From the NCBI GenBank assembly GCA_020631735.1, contig CM036197.1, forward strand, positions 44,935,880-44,999,879: a stretch of 64,000 nucleotides of DNA, given 5' to 3'. A model generated the notes under the pieces. That model searched no databases. It worked only from the letters and a program-made list of their open reading frames with translations, and had not been told where the DNA came from. Of the stretch, positions 44,498-54,889 are shown one piece after another (within the stretch, counting starts at the first letter, position 1; every line of letters begins with the position of its first letter). The DNA is from Saccharum officinarum. Its lineage: Eukaryota > Streptophyta > Magnoliopsida > Poales > Poaceae. Position numbers and translations under genes: made by a program.

Positions 44498-45963
44498 AAG
44501 AAAAACAGATGGTAATCTGCAAAAGCAAGAAGAAAGGAGGGTTGAGAATTAAAGATTTGAGGAAAATGAATGTGAGTCTCCTGGCCAAGTGGTGGTGGAA
44601 GTTAGAACTTAGAACAGGAAGATGGGCTCTGGCAGGATATCATCAATGCTAAATATTTGCACAATAGAGACATTTTTCTGTAACTCATAGAATCAATGAT
44701 TCACCCATCTGGTCTGATTTGCTCAAAGTTAAAGACATCTATTTGCAAGGTAAAAGTATTAAAATTGAGAAGGGGTATAAGACCAGATTTTGGTCTGATC
44801 CCTGGCTTTATGACAAACCTTTATGCATTATTTCTCCCATTCTCTTTACTTCATGTCATCAGAAGGAAGTCTTTGTAGCTGAGGTGATGAGTGGTAGTGT
44901 ACAAATCACTTTCAGAAGATGGCTTACACCTGAATTGCATTCCTGCTGGAATGTGATCCAATCTGATATGCACAAGTTTCGACTACATGATTTTGATGAT
45001 GTCATCTTATGGAAATTTGAAAAAAGTGGAAAGTTCTCTGTGAAATCTCTCTATAATGCTTTGACCTCTGATGATTCTGACCCTTTTCATAAGAATATTT
45101 GGAAGGGCAAAGTTCCCCAAAAGATTAAAATTTTTATTTGGCTCCTGACTAACAATGCTACTCACAAAAGACAATCTACTTAAATGAAAATGGTCTGGGA
45201 GTCCAAGTTGTGCTTTCTGTGATTAGGATGAAAATGTGAACTTGTTTTTCACCTGTCCCATTGCTAAAGTGGTTTGGGCTGTCATTGCAAGAGTGTTGGG
45301 TGCTAATAATATTCCAACATCTATAGCTCAATGTTGGAAGTGGTGTGAACATTGGCTGCCACATGGGGGAAAATTTCACATGTGGGGTTTATCAGCTATA
45401 TGCTGGGCTATCTGGAAGGCCCGTAATGCAGCATGTTTTGAAGGAAAAATTATCAAAAATCCAATTGAGATAATATGCCATGCAGGAGCACTAATGAGAT
45501 TTTGGGCAGGATTATATGCTGATGTGGAGAGGGAGATGCTCACCAATGGAGTCAATACCATGCTCCGGGAGGCTGCGAGGTTAATCCTTACCAAGAACAA
45601 TGCAGAAGGTCAGAAGCGCATGAAGCTTGGAGGCGATGACGAAGAAGCAGACCTGTGAAGATTGCTGGAGTGGATCTGGGCGGCTCTTTTTGGTCTATTT
45701 CGCTGGGTGATGGGACTATGTGCATCTGGTTCCGATAATGTTGCTTTTGTAATATTGCCTATCTGTTATGCCTGGTAGTGGATGTTGGACTATCATTCTG
45801 CGCTCTTTCTCCTTTAGCCCTCTGACTCTGAGACAGAGTTTAGGCTAGGCGCTCCTTTTCCCTTTAATCTTTCTATCCTTGATCGAACTCATGTATTTCT
45901 GTTTATCTTTAAATGGAAATTGGGGAATGGCCTTCGCGTGGAAAAAAAGAAAAACAGATGGTA
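44498..45963 (+). mobile_element. 5'-truncated L1-type LINE with 17-bp TSD
   Basis: 44515-45946 (1432 bp). The plus strand encodes LINE C-terminal sequence: GLRIKDLRKMNVSLLAKWWWK (about 44540-44600), KTRFWSDPWLYDKPLC (44780-44825), a zf-RVT stretch WKGKVPQKIKIFIWLLTNNA (45103-45160), NLFFTCPIAKVVWAV (45239-45285) and WAIWKARNAACFEGK (45409-45450), ending at a stop at 45656-45658. In-frame stops at about 45181 and earlier break it. A ~290-bp 3' UTR and a short A-rich tail follow. Direct repeats AAGAAAAACAGATGGTA flank the element at 44498-44514 and 45947-45963. Confidence 0.9.
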
Positions 45964-46180
45964 CTGGAACAACATGATAGATAAGAGGCCATGATAACAT
46001 CTGAATCTGATAACTGGAAACAATTGAAGTAAATTTGTACAGAGGTCAAGTTTGAAACAAGACAGATTTTTATTTCTTTCTAAAGAATCTTTGATTCCGT
46101 AAATTTGGGTTATTGTTATTCAGTTCCCTGCAACACTCAGCCACCATGCAAGTTCCACTGACAATTCAGACATGTTCTTG

Positions 46181-47088
46181 CTATGCAAAATAGATCTCAA
46201 TCACCTTGAACTTTGTCTGCTCAATCAGTTGGAAGACCAAGCAATCTCCATCATGCAGCTTGTGCTCGATAGCGAACTCTTTCCATCCAGTGCTGAGGCC
46301 AGCCTTCTTTGCGAGGTAGAGCGTGTCTGACTCGTCATCCTTGTCAGCGCCTCGGAAGGTGCTTCCGGCAGAAATACGTCGGGAGGCCCTGCGATTTCAC
46401 ACGCCAACCAAACAAGAATTTACCTCGATGGGGGATGAATTAATAATCGAAAACAGCAGGACGTGCCGAACTGAAGCTTCCTCTAAGCCTCTGGTGACAT
46501 GGGACTGTATCATGGGCTGGATGAAGATGGGGAAGCTGGAGCCCAGATCTTGCACCAGCTCCTCAGCCTTAGAGATGGCGTAGCTCCTCTCGGCAGCGTC
46601 CAGCGGCACCCGCGCATTATACTTCGGCAGCTTCCTGACCCTGACCTGCATAAATGCCGATTGGATAAAGAAAACCCAGAGAAAAGAAGGCCTCGAGCGA
46701 CACAAGTTCACACTGACATGGTGGTACACGGGCTTCTCGGCGAGGTCGGCGAGTCGGGCGGACCGCCGTAGCGGCTCCGCGCCGGCGGCGGCACCGTCCC
46801 GCGGCACCCGCGCCTTCCCCTTCTTGGCCTACAGAAAAAAGCCGATTTGGATAAAGTATACCCAGAGAATGACAGAAAAGAAGGCATCGAGCGACACAAG
46901 AAACAACTATCATCAGTCAAGAAACCGGGACACACCGACGAGGGTCTGGCAGCGGCGGCAGCCTCTCTGACGGCGGCGGAGAGGCGGTGGAGCTGCAGCT
47001 CCTCCAGCTTCCGCTTGTTCGCCTCTATCTGCCTCTGCCGCTGCTCCTCGTACGCCACAGCCACCGGCACCGCCACTGCCTCCGCCAT
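46181..47088 (-). pseudogene. B3-domain protein gene, damaged in the DNA-binding domain
   Basis: Minus-strand gene of the grass plant-specific B3 family, nuclear DNA-binding proteins of mostly unknown role. Exon 1, 47088-46936: MAEAVAVPVAVAYEEQRQRQ, then IEANKRKLEELQLHRLSAAV. Exon 2, 46828-46718: AKKGKARVPRDG and RSARLADLAEKPVYHH. Exon 3, from 46645: VRVRKLPKYNARVPLDAAER, SYAISKAEELVQDLGSSFPI and IQPMIQSHVT. Last exon, 46388-46181: GLPTYFCRKHLPRR, then in another frame DKDDESDTLYLAKKAGLSTG and LHDGDCLVFQLIEQTKFK. Splice sites fit the family. Lesions: the GFWL-type strand after SHVT is replaced by unrelated sequence, and about ten residues plus the frame are lost after LPRR. The B3 fold would not form, so this is a pseudogene unless the assembly is wrong. 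The family call rests on exon pattern and motifs such as FPIFIQPM and DGDCLVFQL. Confidence 0.82.
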
Positions 47089-47700
47089 CTCCCTTCTCTC
47101 TTGTCTGTTCCCCACTTGGATTGACATTTCAATTTCTTTGAGCAGCTTCAGGGAGGAGAGCAGACGAGAAAAAAGAATGGGGACTTGGAGAGGGCTTCGT
47201 CCTTCTATTTGTGGACCCAATCCAGGTGCACACGGATGGCACAAGGGCTCCGAAATTGAAAAATTGTTTGGATGCAGTTGGCCCATCCCTACTTTCTCGA
47301 ATCCGAACTATCCTTGTCTTGTGGCCCCGCACGGCGCACGCCCGGGCCCGGCCCAAACTGACGTGGATGTCCGGCCGCTCAGCACAGCTGCACAAGGCGC
47401 GCCGACCGCCCAGCGTCCTACTCCTATTTTGCAAATCACAGCAGCTGCGCAATCGGCAATTCCCATTGTCCCAGCTCCAGCTCCTGCCCAACCAACCTCG
47501 CATGGGCACCGGCACACGAGCAGCGAGCCAGCGCTGTATATTCGGGTTAGCATATACAAAGTATCCCAGGAATTCTAGGACATTTTGTGATAAACCAAAT
47601 GAGAAATGACGCATGTCATCTTTTCTGGTTAGCATATTCGGGTTGGTAATATAAACAAATGACAGGCATGTATATGAATGTTAGTCTTTTTAAGACTGAG
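47089..47700. other. Upstream region of the B3-domain gene
   Basis: Probable promoter and leader, GC-rich. It contains the 47323-47358 motif shared with 31706-31735. Frames on both strands are not supported. Confidence 0.4.
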
Positions 47701-47843
47701 TTAGGCCTTGTTTGATTGTTTTCAAAATCAAATGGATTGAAAGGGTTGGAGGGGGTTGAGTAGGATTTTGACTTGTAGAGAATTTAATCCCCCTTAATCT
47801 CTTCCAATCCCCTTGGTTTTGGGATCGGACATACAAGGCCTTA
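47701..47843. mobile_element. Tourist-like MITE, TTA target
   Basis: 47704-47840 (137 bp) begins GGCCTTGTTTGATTG and ends ACATACAAGGCC. TTA flanks both sides. Confidence 0.87.
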
Positions 47844-48865
47844 GTGGGTTAGCTCATCTAAAAACCCTTATAATTTGGGGCGCTGGCGTGCAGGATTTGA
47901 AAGTTCAACACGCACACCTCTCACACAGCAGTTTTTAGTGGCAAACACACACACACGCACGCAATAGCTCTTTTACCATGACTCCGGCGCCCTTGCCCCC
48001 TCCCCCCCCGCCGCTGCCTCGCCGCGGCGAGCTAGGGTTTTGCCGGAGCTTCATGGTCGCGGCCTCGCCAGCAGCGCCACCTTCTTCCTCTCCTGCTTCC
48101 CCCCGCCGCCGCCACCATGGCCGAAGCTCCCCCGCCCTAACCTGGCCCGGCCGCCACTGCCGCCGCCATCTCCCCTAAATGGCCCGTCGACCATCCCCAC
48201 CGCCTGGCCGACCTTCCTCCCCCAGCTGGCCCCTTCTATATCTGTCAGAGTTGGGGAAGATAAGGGGAGAGCTCACCGGAACCCTAGAAAGCACATCCGA
48301 GAGGAGGAGAGAGGAGGAGGCCTACATGGCGCGGATCCACCGTCGCCGCCGCCGCATCCGCCATGGCTGCGCGCAGGGAGGCGGTGGGGCATGGGCGCGG
48401 GGAGGAGATCGCTGGTGAGGTGCTCGCCGGAGAGAGAAGGAGAGGGGGGGAGGGAGGTGCAGGCGCCAGGCGGGTGGGGTGTGTGGGTGTGCGGGCTGAA
48501 GCCTGATATCCTGCACGTTTTCATTTTAGCATTTCCGTATAATTTGTGACAAATTTTGAACACTTAGATACTTTTTTTTATGACGTGGGGAATAGTTCAT
48601 TAATTGATGAAGAGGTGCTAATAGTTTGTACCCCTCCAACCAACTATTAGAAGATCAATCTAAATAATCTCTTCTACTAATTAGCTAGCTACTAACTTAT
48701 TAGCACTATACTAAAACATGATAATTGACATGCCCTGTCAACGTCGAATCAGGTTGTGGACACCCTACGTGCATCGTCCACACATCGTGAAAAGCCTCAA
48801 AGGTCGCGTTGATTGGAAAACTGAATCTCGAGTTGATGTTGAATGTGGCATAAGCTGGTGTCTCA
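47844..48865. other. Spacer, GC-rich block 47975-48480, no gene supported
   Basis: Pro/Arg-rich frames occur on both strands (48040-48549 plus, 48273-48563 minus) without domain signal. It could be a first exon of something lost; I cannot support it. Confidence 0.4.
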
Positions 48866-48867
48866 CC

Positions 48868-49045
48868 AAATCTGACTGAGCAGCCGAGCAGTCTGCTGAG
48901 CTAAAAAAAAGTAAAAAAATTAATGACCAAATCTGACTGAGCAGCCGAGCAGTCTGCTGAGTTTTAAAAAAAGTCTGCTGAGCTAAAAAAAAGTAAAAAA
49001 ATAATGACCAAATCTGACTGAGCTTAAAAAAAAGTAAAAAAACAT
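48868..49045 (+). repeat. Tandem repeat of ~70-bp and shorter units
   Basis: CCAAATCTGACTGAGCAGCC, then GAGCAGTCTGCTGAG and an A-rich spacer AAAAAAAAGTAAAAAAAT, repeats about 2.5 times with partial units (AGTCTGCTGAGCTAAAA). Confidence 0.9.
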
Positions 49046-49091
49046 CCGCCTAAGGGCCGAGTCTAAATGTCCAAAGGCTATAGATCTGCAG

Positions 49092-49203
49092 CCTGTTCGT
49101 TTCGCTGGTTTATTGTGGCTGAAAGTACTGTTCGCTGGTTTGTTGTGAGAGAAAAACACTGCTGGATGGCTGCTGATTCTGCTGATCCAGCGAAACGAAC
49201 AGG
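49092..49203. mobile_element. Short MITE with CCTGTTCGTTTCGCTGG termini
   Basis: Left CCTGTTCGTTTCGCTGG and right CCAGCGAAACGAACAGG are perfect 17-bp inverted termini of a ~112-bp element. No clear target duplicate is visible. A fragment of the same family lies near 40024. Confidence 0.85.
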
Positions 49204-49701
49204 GTGCTGATTGATGAAATTGCTGGCCAGAGGTAACGTGGACGGGTTACCTACACCTACAGGTCATTTTTGGAACATGCACTTTAGCAGTCGTGTAGCC
49301 ATGCTCGTGCATGCACTTTTCAGCAATTCAGCTCCTAGTGTCTGATTGCCGAATGCCCAAATGGCGAGTGAATGCGGGTGCGAGCAGTGCACCTTCTTCC
49401 TCGCGTTTGGAAACTGTTGTACGAGTTCGTCACCCTCGTCTTGTTCATGCTTTACATATATACCGAGGTAAAAATGAAAGACCCTACTACTCACAAAAAA
49501 AGAAAATATGGAGGTCCCTACCAACGCTTTTGTTGAAAGGGTTTCCTCCCCGTCTTTCCTTGTTTGAGGCTTTGTTTGGATGTGTATGTATTTATCTCAA
49601 TTCAGATGTGTTGATGTGAATTGGAGTGAAATTAAACTAAATTTTATTCCATTTCACTCCAACACACGCATCGAATAAGCCCTGCCCTGGGAAGTTTCCA
49701 C
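49204..49701. other. Spacer with a possible short MITE at about 49566-49680
   Basis: TTGTTTGGATGTGTATGTAT and the mirror-like ATTTCACTCCAACACACGCA with GAATAAGCCC suggest a small inverted-repeat element. No gene is seen. Confidence 0.4.
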
Positions 49702-50468
49702 GCGAAGCAACCGAGACCAGGACACGAGTGGAACCACTCCGTTCGGCCTTCGGGGAGCCGATACGGCTACTCTGTTTTCCTGTTCTCTGCAGCCGGCAGT
49801 GCTCCATCCAACTGGAACCGGGACATCTTCACCGACCAAACACGATGTAGCGTGGCAGACTGGCAGGCCAATTTGCTGATCGTCGAGACAAATGCCCGGG
49901 GCCCGGGCCAGACAGACTCTGCATCGCGGCAGTCATTTTCCGTGCTGCCGTGTCTGTCCGCGGGTTAGCCGTCCAAGTGGCATCGGAACATCGAACTCCC
50001 TGGAAAAAACTCAGTCACACAGGGCATCTGAGGGTTGTTTAGCTGGTGAAAAGTTATTGGAAAAATGTCACGTTAGATATTTCGTGTGATATCGGAAGGG
50101 GTTTTAGATACTAATAAAAAAACTAATTACATAGCTTGTCTGGAAACCGCGAGACGAATTTATTAAGCCTAATTAATCCATCATTAGCACATTTGTTACT
50201 GTAGCACTTTAGTGTCAAATCACGGACTAATTAGACTCAAAACGTTCATCTCACGATTTCCAATCATACTGTGAAATTAGTTTTTTTCATCTACATTTAA
50301 TGTTTCATGCATGTGTCACAAGATTTGTTACTGTAATTTTTCGTGAAAACTTTTTGAATCTAAACACGTCCTAATACTCCGTATGTGGTTGGGGATGGGC
50401 GCCTTGATTTATGATTTATCTGTCATGTGTTTGCGCTTTCCCCTCCCTTTTCCACCTAACTAGTGCTC
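49702..50468. repeat. Segmental duplication block B1 (pairs with 34726-35437)
   Basis: Second copy of the A1 sequence, same orientation, interrupted at about 50033-50380 by a compound MITE that A1 lacks, so A1 shows the near-empty site (GGGCATCTGACATGTGGTTG). Confidence 0.85.
50033..50371. mobile_element. Compound MITE, two opposed GGCCTTGTTTAG-type halves
   Basis: One half carries the core forward (GCGAGACGAATTTATTAAGC near 50149), the other in reverse (GGACTAATTAGACTCAAAAC near 50223). The outer ends are TTGTTTAGCTGGTG and TTTTTGAATCTAAACACG. It looks like two elements joined head to head. Confidence 0.75.
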
Positions 50469-50695
50469 CCTCGCCCCTAAAACAGAGTCGTTATGGGAAT
50501 CGTGTTGGTCAAACTTTCTTAATTTTGACTAAGTTAGTAGAAAATACGTGCAACATTTATATCTTCAAATAAGTTTATTATAAAAGTATATTCAACGATC
50601 TACCTAATAATACTAATTATATACCATAAATATTAATATTTTGTTAAATATATTTGATCAAAGTTAAAAGTTGTTAACTTTTGGTGAAGCGAGAA
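50466..50695. mobile_element. Stowaway-like MITE, decayed
   Basis: CTCCCTCGCCCCTAAAACAG at left, AT-rich body (ATTTTGACTAAGTTAGTAGA ... TAATATTTTGTTAAATATAT), and a right end ending GCGAGAATGA. The body matches the host MITE at 59329. Confidence 0.65.
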
Positions 50696-51982
50696 TGATT
50701 TTTTTTTGAGTTGGAGAGAGACACCTCTCGCATCCTAAGCAGTTTTTTTTTTGGACATCATCCTAAGCAGTTGGGGGCTTGGGGCCCTTCAGCTAAGTCA
50801 CAACGCAAAACAAACACTGCATTGCAGTAGTTTTCCTATCCAACTCAGAAAGCCAGAAGGCAGCTGTTGACACTCAAATTTGTCCAGGAATTAAAGTTGC
50901 ATGGTGAGGACAAGACAATGAAATACGAAGTCAATGCTAGTGCTGATAACATGAGAATAGAGATGTTGTAATCATCTCTAGCACCAGATTATATGGTCGT
51001 TGCTGTTGACCGGAGAGTACATGAGATTTGTCTGAAGCTAGCAAGGGAGACACGCTTTGTTGAGTTGGGAAAGGCGTGTTCAGTTGGGTCCGAATATTGC
51101 ACCTATGTGGGTGCCTTGGAAAAAGAATAACAAAGGCAAGTCGAATGCAGGTCGGGCGGTGGATTACTGCTGTATACGTGCACACGGTGTTTAAAGAGGA
51201 AATAGAAGAGTCCAAGAATAATTCTAGGATTATTTAATTGCCCTTTTCCTCTTCCTTTTTTTTAATTGGCCTTCATAGAAATAGCATACGTGAAGGGGAT
51301 TTCGAGAAGGAAGGATTTACATCGGCGGACTTTGATTGTAGCAAAAATAATATGTCCGAGTTCAGTAAAGGGAAATTTATTCGGACTTGTAAGTTGAGGA
51401 GGGGACTTGTATGGAAACACCAGTCGTCTTATAAATATCAAAGGTGACAGCCGATTGAGCTATTTTAATCTAACTATACAATTGAACAAATTAATCTACT
51501 ACCTCTCTTTTGCCCTTCCAACCCCTCAGGTTGCCGTTCATCGCTTGATCCCACGACCAAGGATAAGCGCTAGGCTTGTCGGCCGACTTAGGGTAACCTG
51601 GGCGACGTCCTTCCCCGACGGGTCCTTCCTGGGCGGGACCGCGGGAGCTTCGATGGTTCATTTCCTGATTTTCTCAAAAACTAGCCGTTCTTCGTCACGC
51701 AGACACGTTGGTTTTTCTTCGGTGGTTTGCTCGTAAACCTCTCCGTTTTTCACCACGAAAGCGTGATATCCTTGTTGTATTCTTCGGTCCGTGGCAACCC
51801 GGGCGACCTATCCCTAGCTGGTGTGTGATTCGGGATCAATCCGACGTCAACACCAGCATAACCCTAGTATATAATTCCGTGTGGCGGGAATGCTTAACAC
51901 GTCGACACATTGCACAGCTAACCCTCCGCCGCGTGGCCAAGCTAGCTAGAATATTCTACACTCAGTGTTCCAAGCAATATCC
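50696..51982. other. Spacer, no gene supported
   Basis: Mixed sequence. Frames at 51407-51989 show no domain and are not called. Confidence 0.4.
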
Positions 51983-52150
51983 GTTTTAGGCAGGAGCAGA
52001 GCTAGAAAGTTGATTTTTTTTGAATGTTAGGGGAGGAGCAACAGTGTTGAAATTTTAAAATTTATTTGAATTTTAAAAAAATTAGTGGAAAACTCACATT
52101 CACAAGGGGCCCTGGCCCCTACCCCACCTGTCTCCGCCCCTGGTTCTAGG
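51983..52150. mobile_element. hAT-type MITE, decayed, near-perfect 8-bp TSD
   Basis: 51991-52142 begins CAGGAGCAGAGCTAG and ends TGTCTCCGCCCCTG. It is flanked by GTTTTAGG and GTTCTAGG (one difference). The interior includes GGGGCCCTGGCCCC. It is older than the relatives at 25.8 and 42.3 kb. Confidence 0.75.
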
Positions 52151-52667
52151 GTCCGCTCGGTTAGCTTGGATTAAACCTAGGAACCATTCCAGTTTATCAA
52201 GATTAAATTTTTTTTGAGGAAACTTTATCAAGATTAAATAAATTAGTGAACCATTTCAACTACAAATTGTTTCAGCGACTCAATCCCAGGGAACCAAAAG
52301 GGCTTAGGAGTATCACGAAAAGAGTGCCCAGAATTAAATCCATCTTAACACGCCGAAGCAAGTGCGGGCACATCAAATGGGCCGAACAATTCTAAAGGAT
52401 TCATGATAAAAAAAAAGTAAAAGTGCGAACAAATCCGAGCGGCGAGTTCTCGCTGAAAAAGCACCAGTCCGGTATTAAATATGAATAAAATGACGTGCTT
52501 GACGCGCACTGGTTAGGCTGTCTGCACCGTGTTTGGTAAAACTCTGGATGAACATATACCGGATGAAAACTGCTACACTCCGCTACGCGCGCGCAGTCCG
52601 CCAAATATGGCGCGGCAGCGGAGGTCCGCTACGCGAACGGCGCCAGAAACATGTGCGTGCAGTGAAG
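52151..52667. other. Spacer, no gene seen
   Basis: Nothing recognisable beyond short low-complexity stretches. Confidence 0.4.
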
Positions 52668-53120
52668 AGACAGTGGCGGGTCCCACTCTTTTTAACTTAA
52701 CAAAAAAATGTTATATTTCACAAAACAAAAAACCAAATTAAATTCTGATTACACCATTAAATTCGTTTCAATAAATACTTCAAAACAAGATGTCACAGGA
52801 ATATATTTAGATAAAGTGACAAGTGGGCCCCACAGTGGATAGAGGATGATATAGAAAATAGATAGATGCGGAAGAATTGAGTATAGAGGAGAGAATCTGG
52901 GTGACTAGGACGTACTCCCTCCGTCCCAGAATACTAGTCGTTCTAGCAGCTCATTCAATCGTACGTTCACAGCGACCGTACGTGCATCTGGACGCATGCA
53001 GTGTCTAGGTTACGAGATTTTTTTGCTGCACCTTGCAACTAGCTAAAGCGACCTCTAAAGTGGGACAGAGAAAGTATAGAGAATAAATATAGAGGTGTAT
53101 GAGTGCGGATAGCGTTATAG
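52668..53120. repeat. Direct repeat copy 1, interrupted by a Stowaway MITE
   Basis: From AGTGGCGGGTCCCACTC through GATATATTTAGATAAAGTG-like, GAATTGAGTATAGAGGAGAG and GACTAGGACGTA it matches 53400-53690. After the MITE the match resumes (GAATAAATATAGAGGTGTAT, GAGTGCGGATAGC). Confidence 0.88.
52915..53074. mobile_element. Stowaway MITE inside repeat copy 1
   Basis: CTCCCTCCGTCCCAGAATAC at left and AAGTGGGACAGAGAAAG at right, with TA on both sides. The sister repeat at 53640-53660 lacks it. Confidence 0.8.
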
Positions 53121-53224
53121 CGCAAATGGAACTGACGCGATAACGAAAGGACGCGTCGGACCACTTGCTGCAAACAGTGGAAAAAGGGTAAGGAGAGGCA
53201 CGAACTCCGGAAAGAACTTTACAA

Positions 53225-53399
53225 AAATATCGTAAAGAGAGGGTCTTAAGATTACCCGCAGTGGGTACTCTAAAGGATACCCTAAAATTTTAGAGTATGA
53301 ATATAGAGTAAAAACTGCTGCACTGGGTACTCTAAAACGATACTCTATCATTTCTCTCACTCTATATTTAGAGTGGTACAGTGCTTACTCTATAGTGGG
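53225..53399. repeat. Palindrome-rich segment between the direct repeats
   Basis: GTGGGTACTCTAAAGGATAC, TTTTAGAGTATGAATATAGA and GGGTACTCTAAAACGATACT repeat in both orientations (TACTCTA / TAGAGTA). This looks like the end of the same non-autonomous element whose flank is duplicated. Confidence 0.55.
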
Positions 53400-53690
53400 C
53401 AGTGGCGGGTCCCACTAGCTAAACAAAGGAAAAAATACTATAACTCACAAACCAAAAATCCAAATCAAATTTCGATTGCACCATTAAATTCGTCTCAATA
53501 AATCCTTCAAAACTAGATCACACATGGATATATTTAGATAAAGTGACAAGTGGGTCTCACAGTGGATAGAGTGGATAGAGGATGATATAGAGGATAGATG
53601 GGTGCGGGAGAATTGAGTATAGAGGAGAGAATCTCGCTGACTAGGACGTATAGATGATGAATATAGAGGTCCATGAGTGTGGATAGCCTA
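53400..53690. repeat. Direct repeat copy 2 (uninterrupted)
   Basis: Same sequence as 52668-53120 without the Stowaway insertion: GACTAGGACGTATAGATGAT runs straight on. A short GTGGATAGA slip duplication lies near 53563. Confidence 0.88.
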
Positions 53691-53747
53691 AAGCAATCTG
53701 AAAGCAATGCCGAACGGCTAGCGTACGGAAGAAATATCTTAAAGCAA

Positions 53748-54012
53748 TACTCTCTCCGTATCGGATTTAGAAGTCATTTAGGACAGCGACACGGTCTCCA
53801 AAACACAACTTTGACCTCTTGTTTTTATAAAAAAATATTTATGGAAAAGTGATATATGTATATTTTAAGAAAGTATTTTTCAAGACAAATCTATTCATAT
53901 AATTTTTACATTTGCAAACTCAACAACTTAAAAGTTATTGATGATTTATATTCCCAATGTTTGACTCAAACCTTGTCCAAAAACGACTTCTAAATCCGAT
54001 ACGGAGGGAGTA
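53748..54012. mobile_element. Stowaway MITE, complete
   Basis: 53750-54010 (261 bp) begins CTCTCTCCGTATCGGATTTA and ends TAAATCCGATACGGAGGGAG, near-perfect termini, with TA on both sides. Confidence 0.94.
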
Positions 54013-54889
54013 TGAAAGCAATGGTTTCTACGACTTGGAGCCATTCACTGTAAGCCTAACATCACCGTTTAGTTTGATGTAATCATGAGTCTGGTTAATA
54101 GACACTTATTACAGTGAGTTCTCTTTTTAGTTGTCTCGTGATAAGTGACATTTCTTAATTTGTGCATAAATCGAAGGAGCATTGTGAGTTATATGACAAT
54201 CATAACTCATACAAATTATGTCAAACTTGTCACATAGTCCTACATTTTGGCTTATCAGTTGATTGTTTCGAGAAACAACGATCTTCTCTCACCTCGCTCT
54301 CTTCACATCATCAAAATTTCTACATGGATTTGCATTAGACTACCTTTGAGACCATATAGCTAAATTGAAATGAGCATCTAGAGATGTTCAGAACTAATTT
54401 TGTTCATTGAATTGGTGATGGTCAGAATCTTGTTCTCACAAGTGTCGTTTGGCGTTTGATATATTTGATGGCATCATCCAATAGTAATTAACCTAGAGAA
54501 GTTTAAAATAGATTAGTCAGGTGCATGTATTTTTTTTGTCTAATTTTTGTTGTTCACCCGATGTTGCCTGAAGTTGAAGGTATTCTTTGTAGCCGACGCC
54601 ACGTGATGTTTGGTACCTTTGACGATACAAAGGAGCACATAAAAGCTAAAAAAATTCTTCACTATTATTAGTATCTTTTTCTTCAAATTTCCACCAAAGC
54701 CATTATTATCGGAATTTGTTCCTTGGCATCATCTAATTGCATGCAATCGAGTTACTATCTACAAAAGCTTTAATTTGTGTCCAAATGTATTGCCTTCATT
54801 TATATCTTGATTAGATTATTATTATTTTTCTTTCCATAATGGATACGATTTAAATTGAGTTATTTATTAATTGTATTTAACATGAATAC
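54013..54889. other. AT-rich spacer, no gene seen
   Basis: Low coding potential in all frames and no recognised repeat. Confidence 0.5.

Noticed and set aside
47978..48563. Pro/Arg-rich frames on both strands
   Set aside because: Could be a lost first exon, but no splice partner, homology or conserved start can be supported.
34726..50468. Idea that A1/B1 are just two copies of a dispersed transposon
   Set aside because: They lack inverted termini or target duplicates, and are followed in the same order by two further matching islands, which fits a segmental duplication better.
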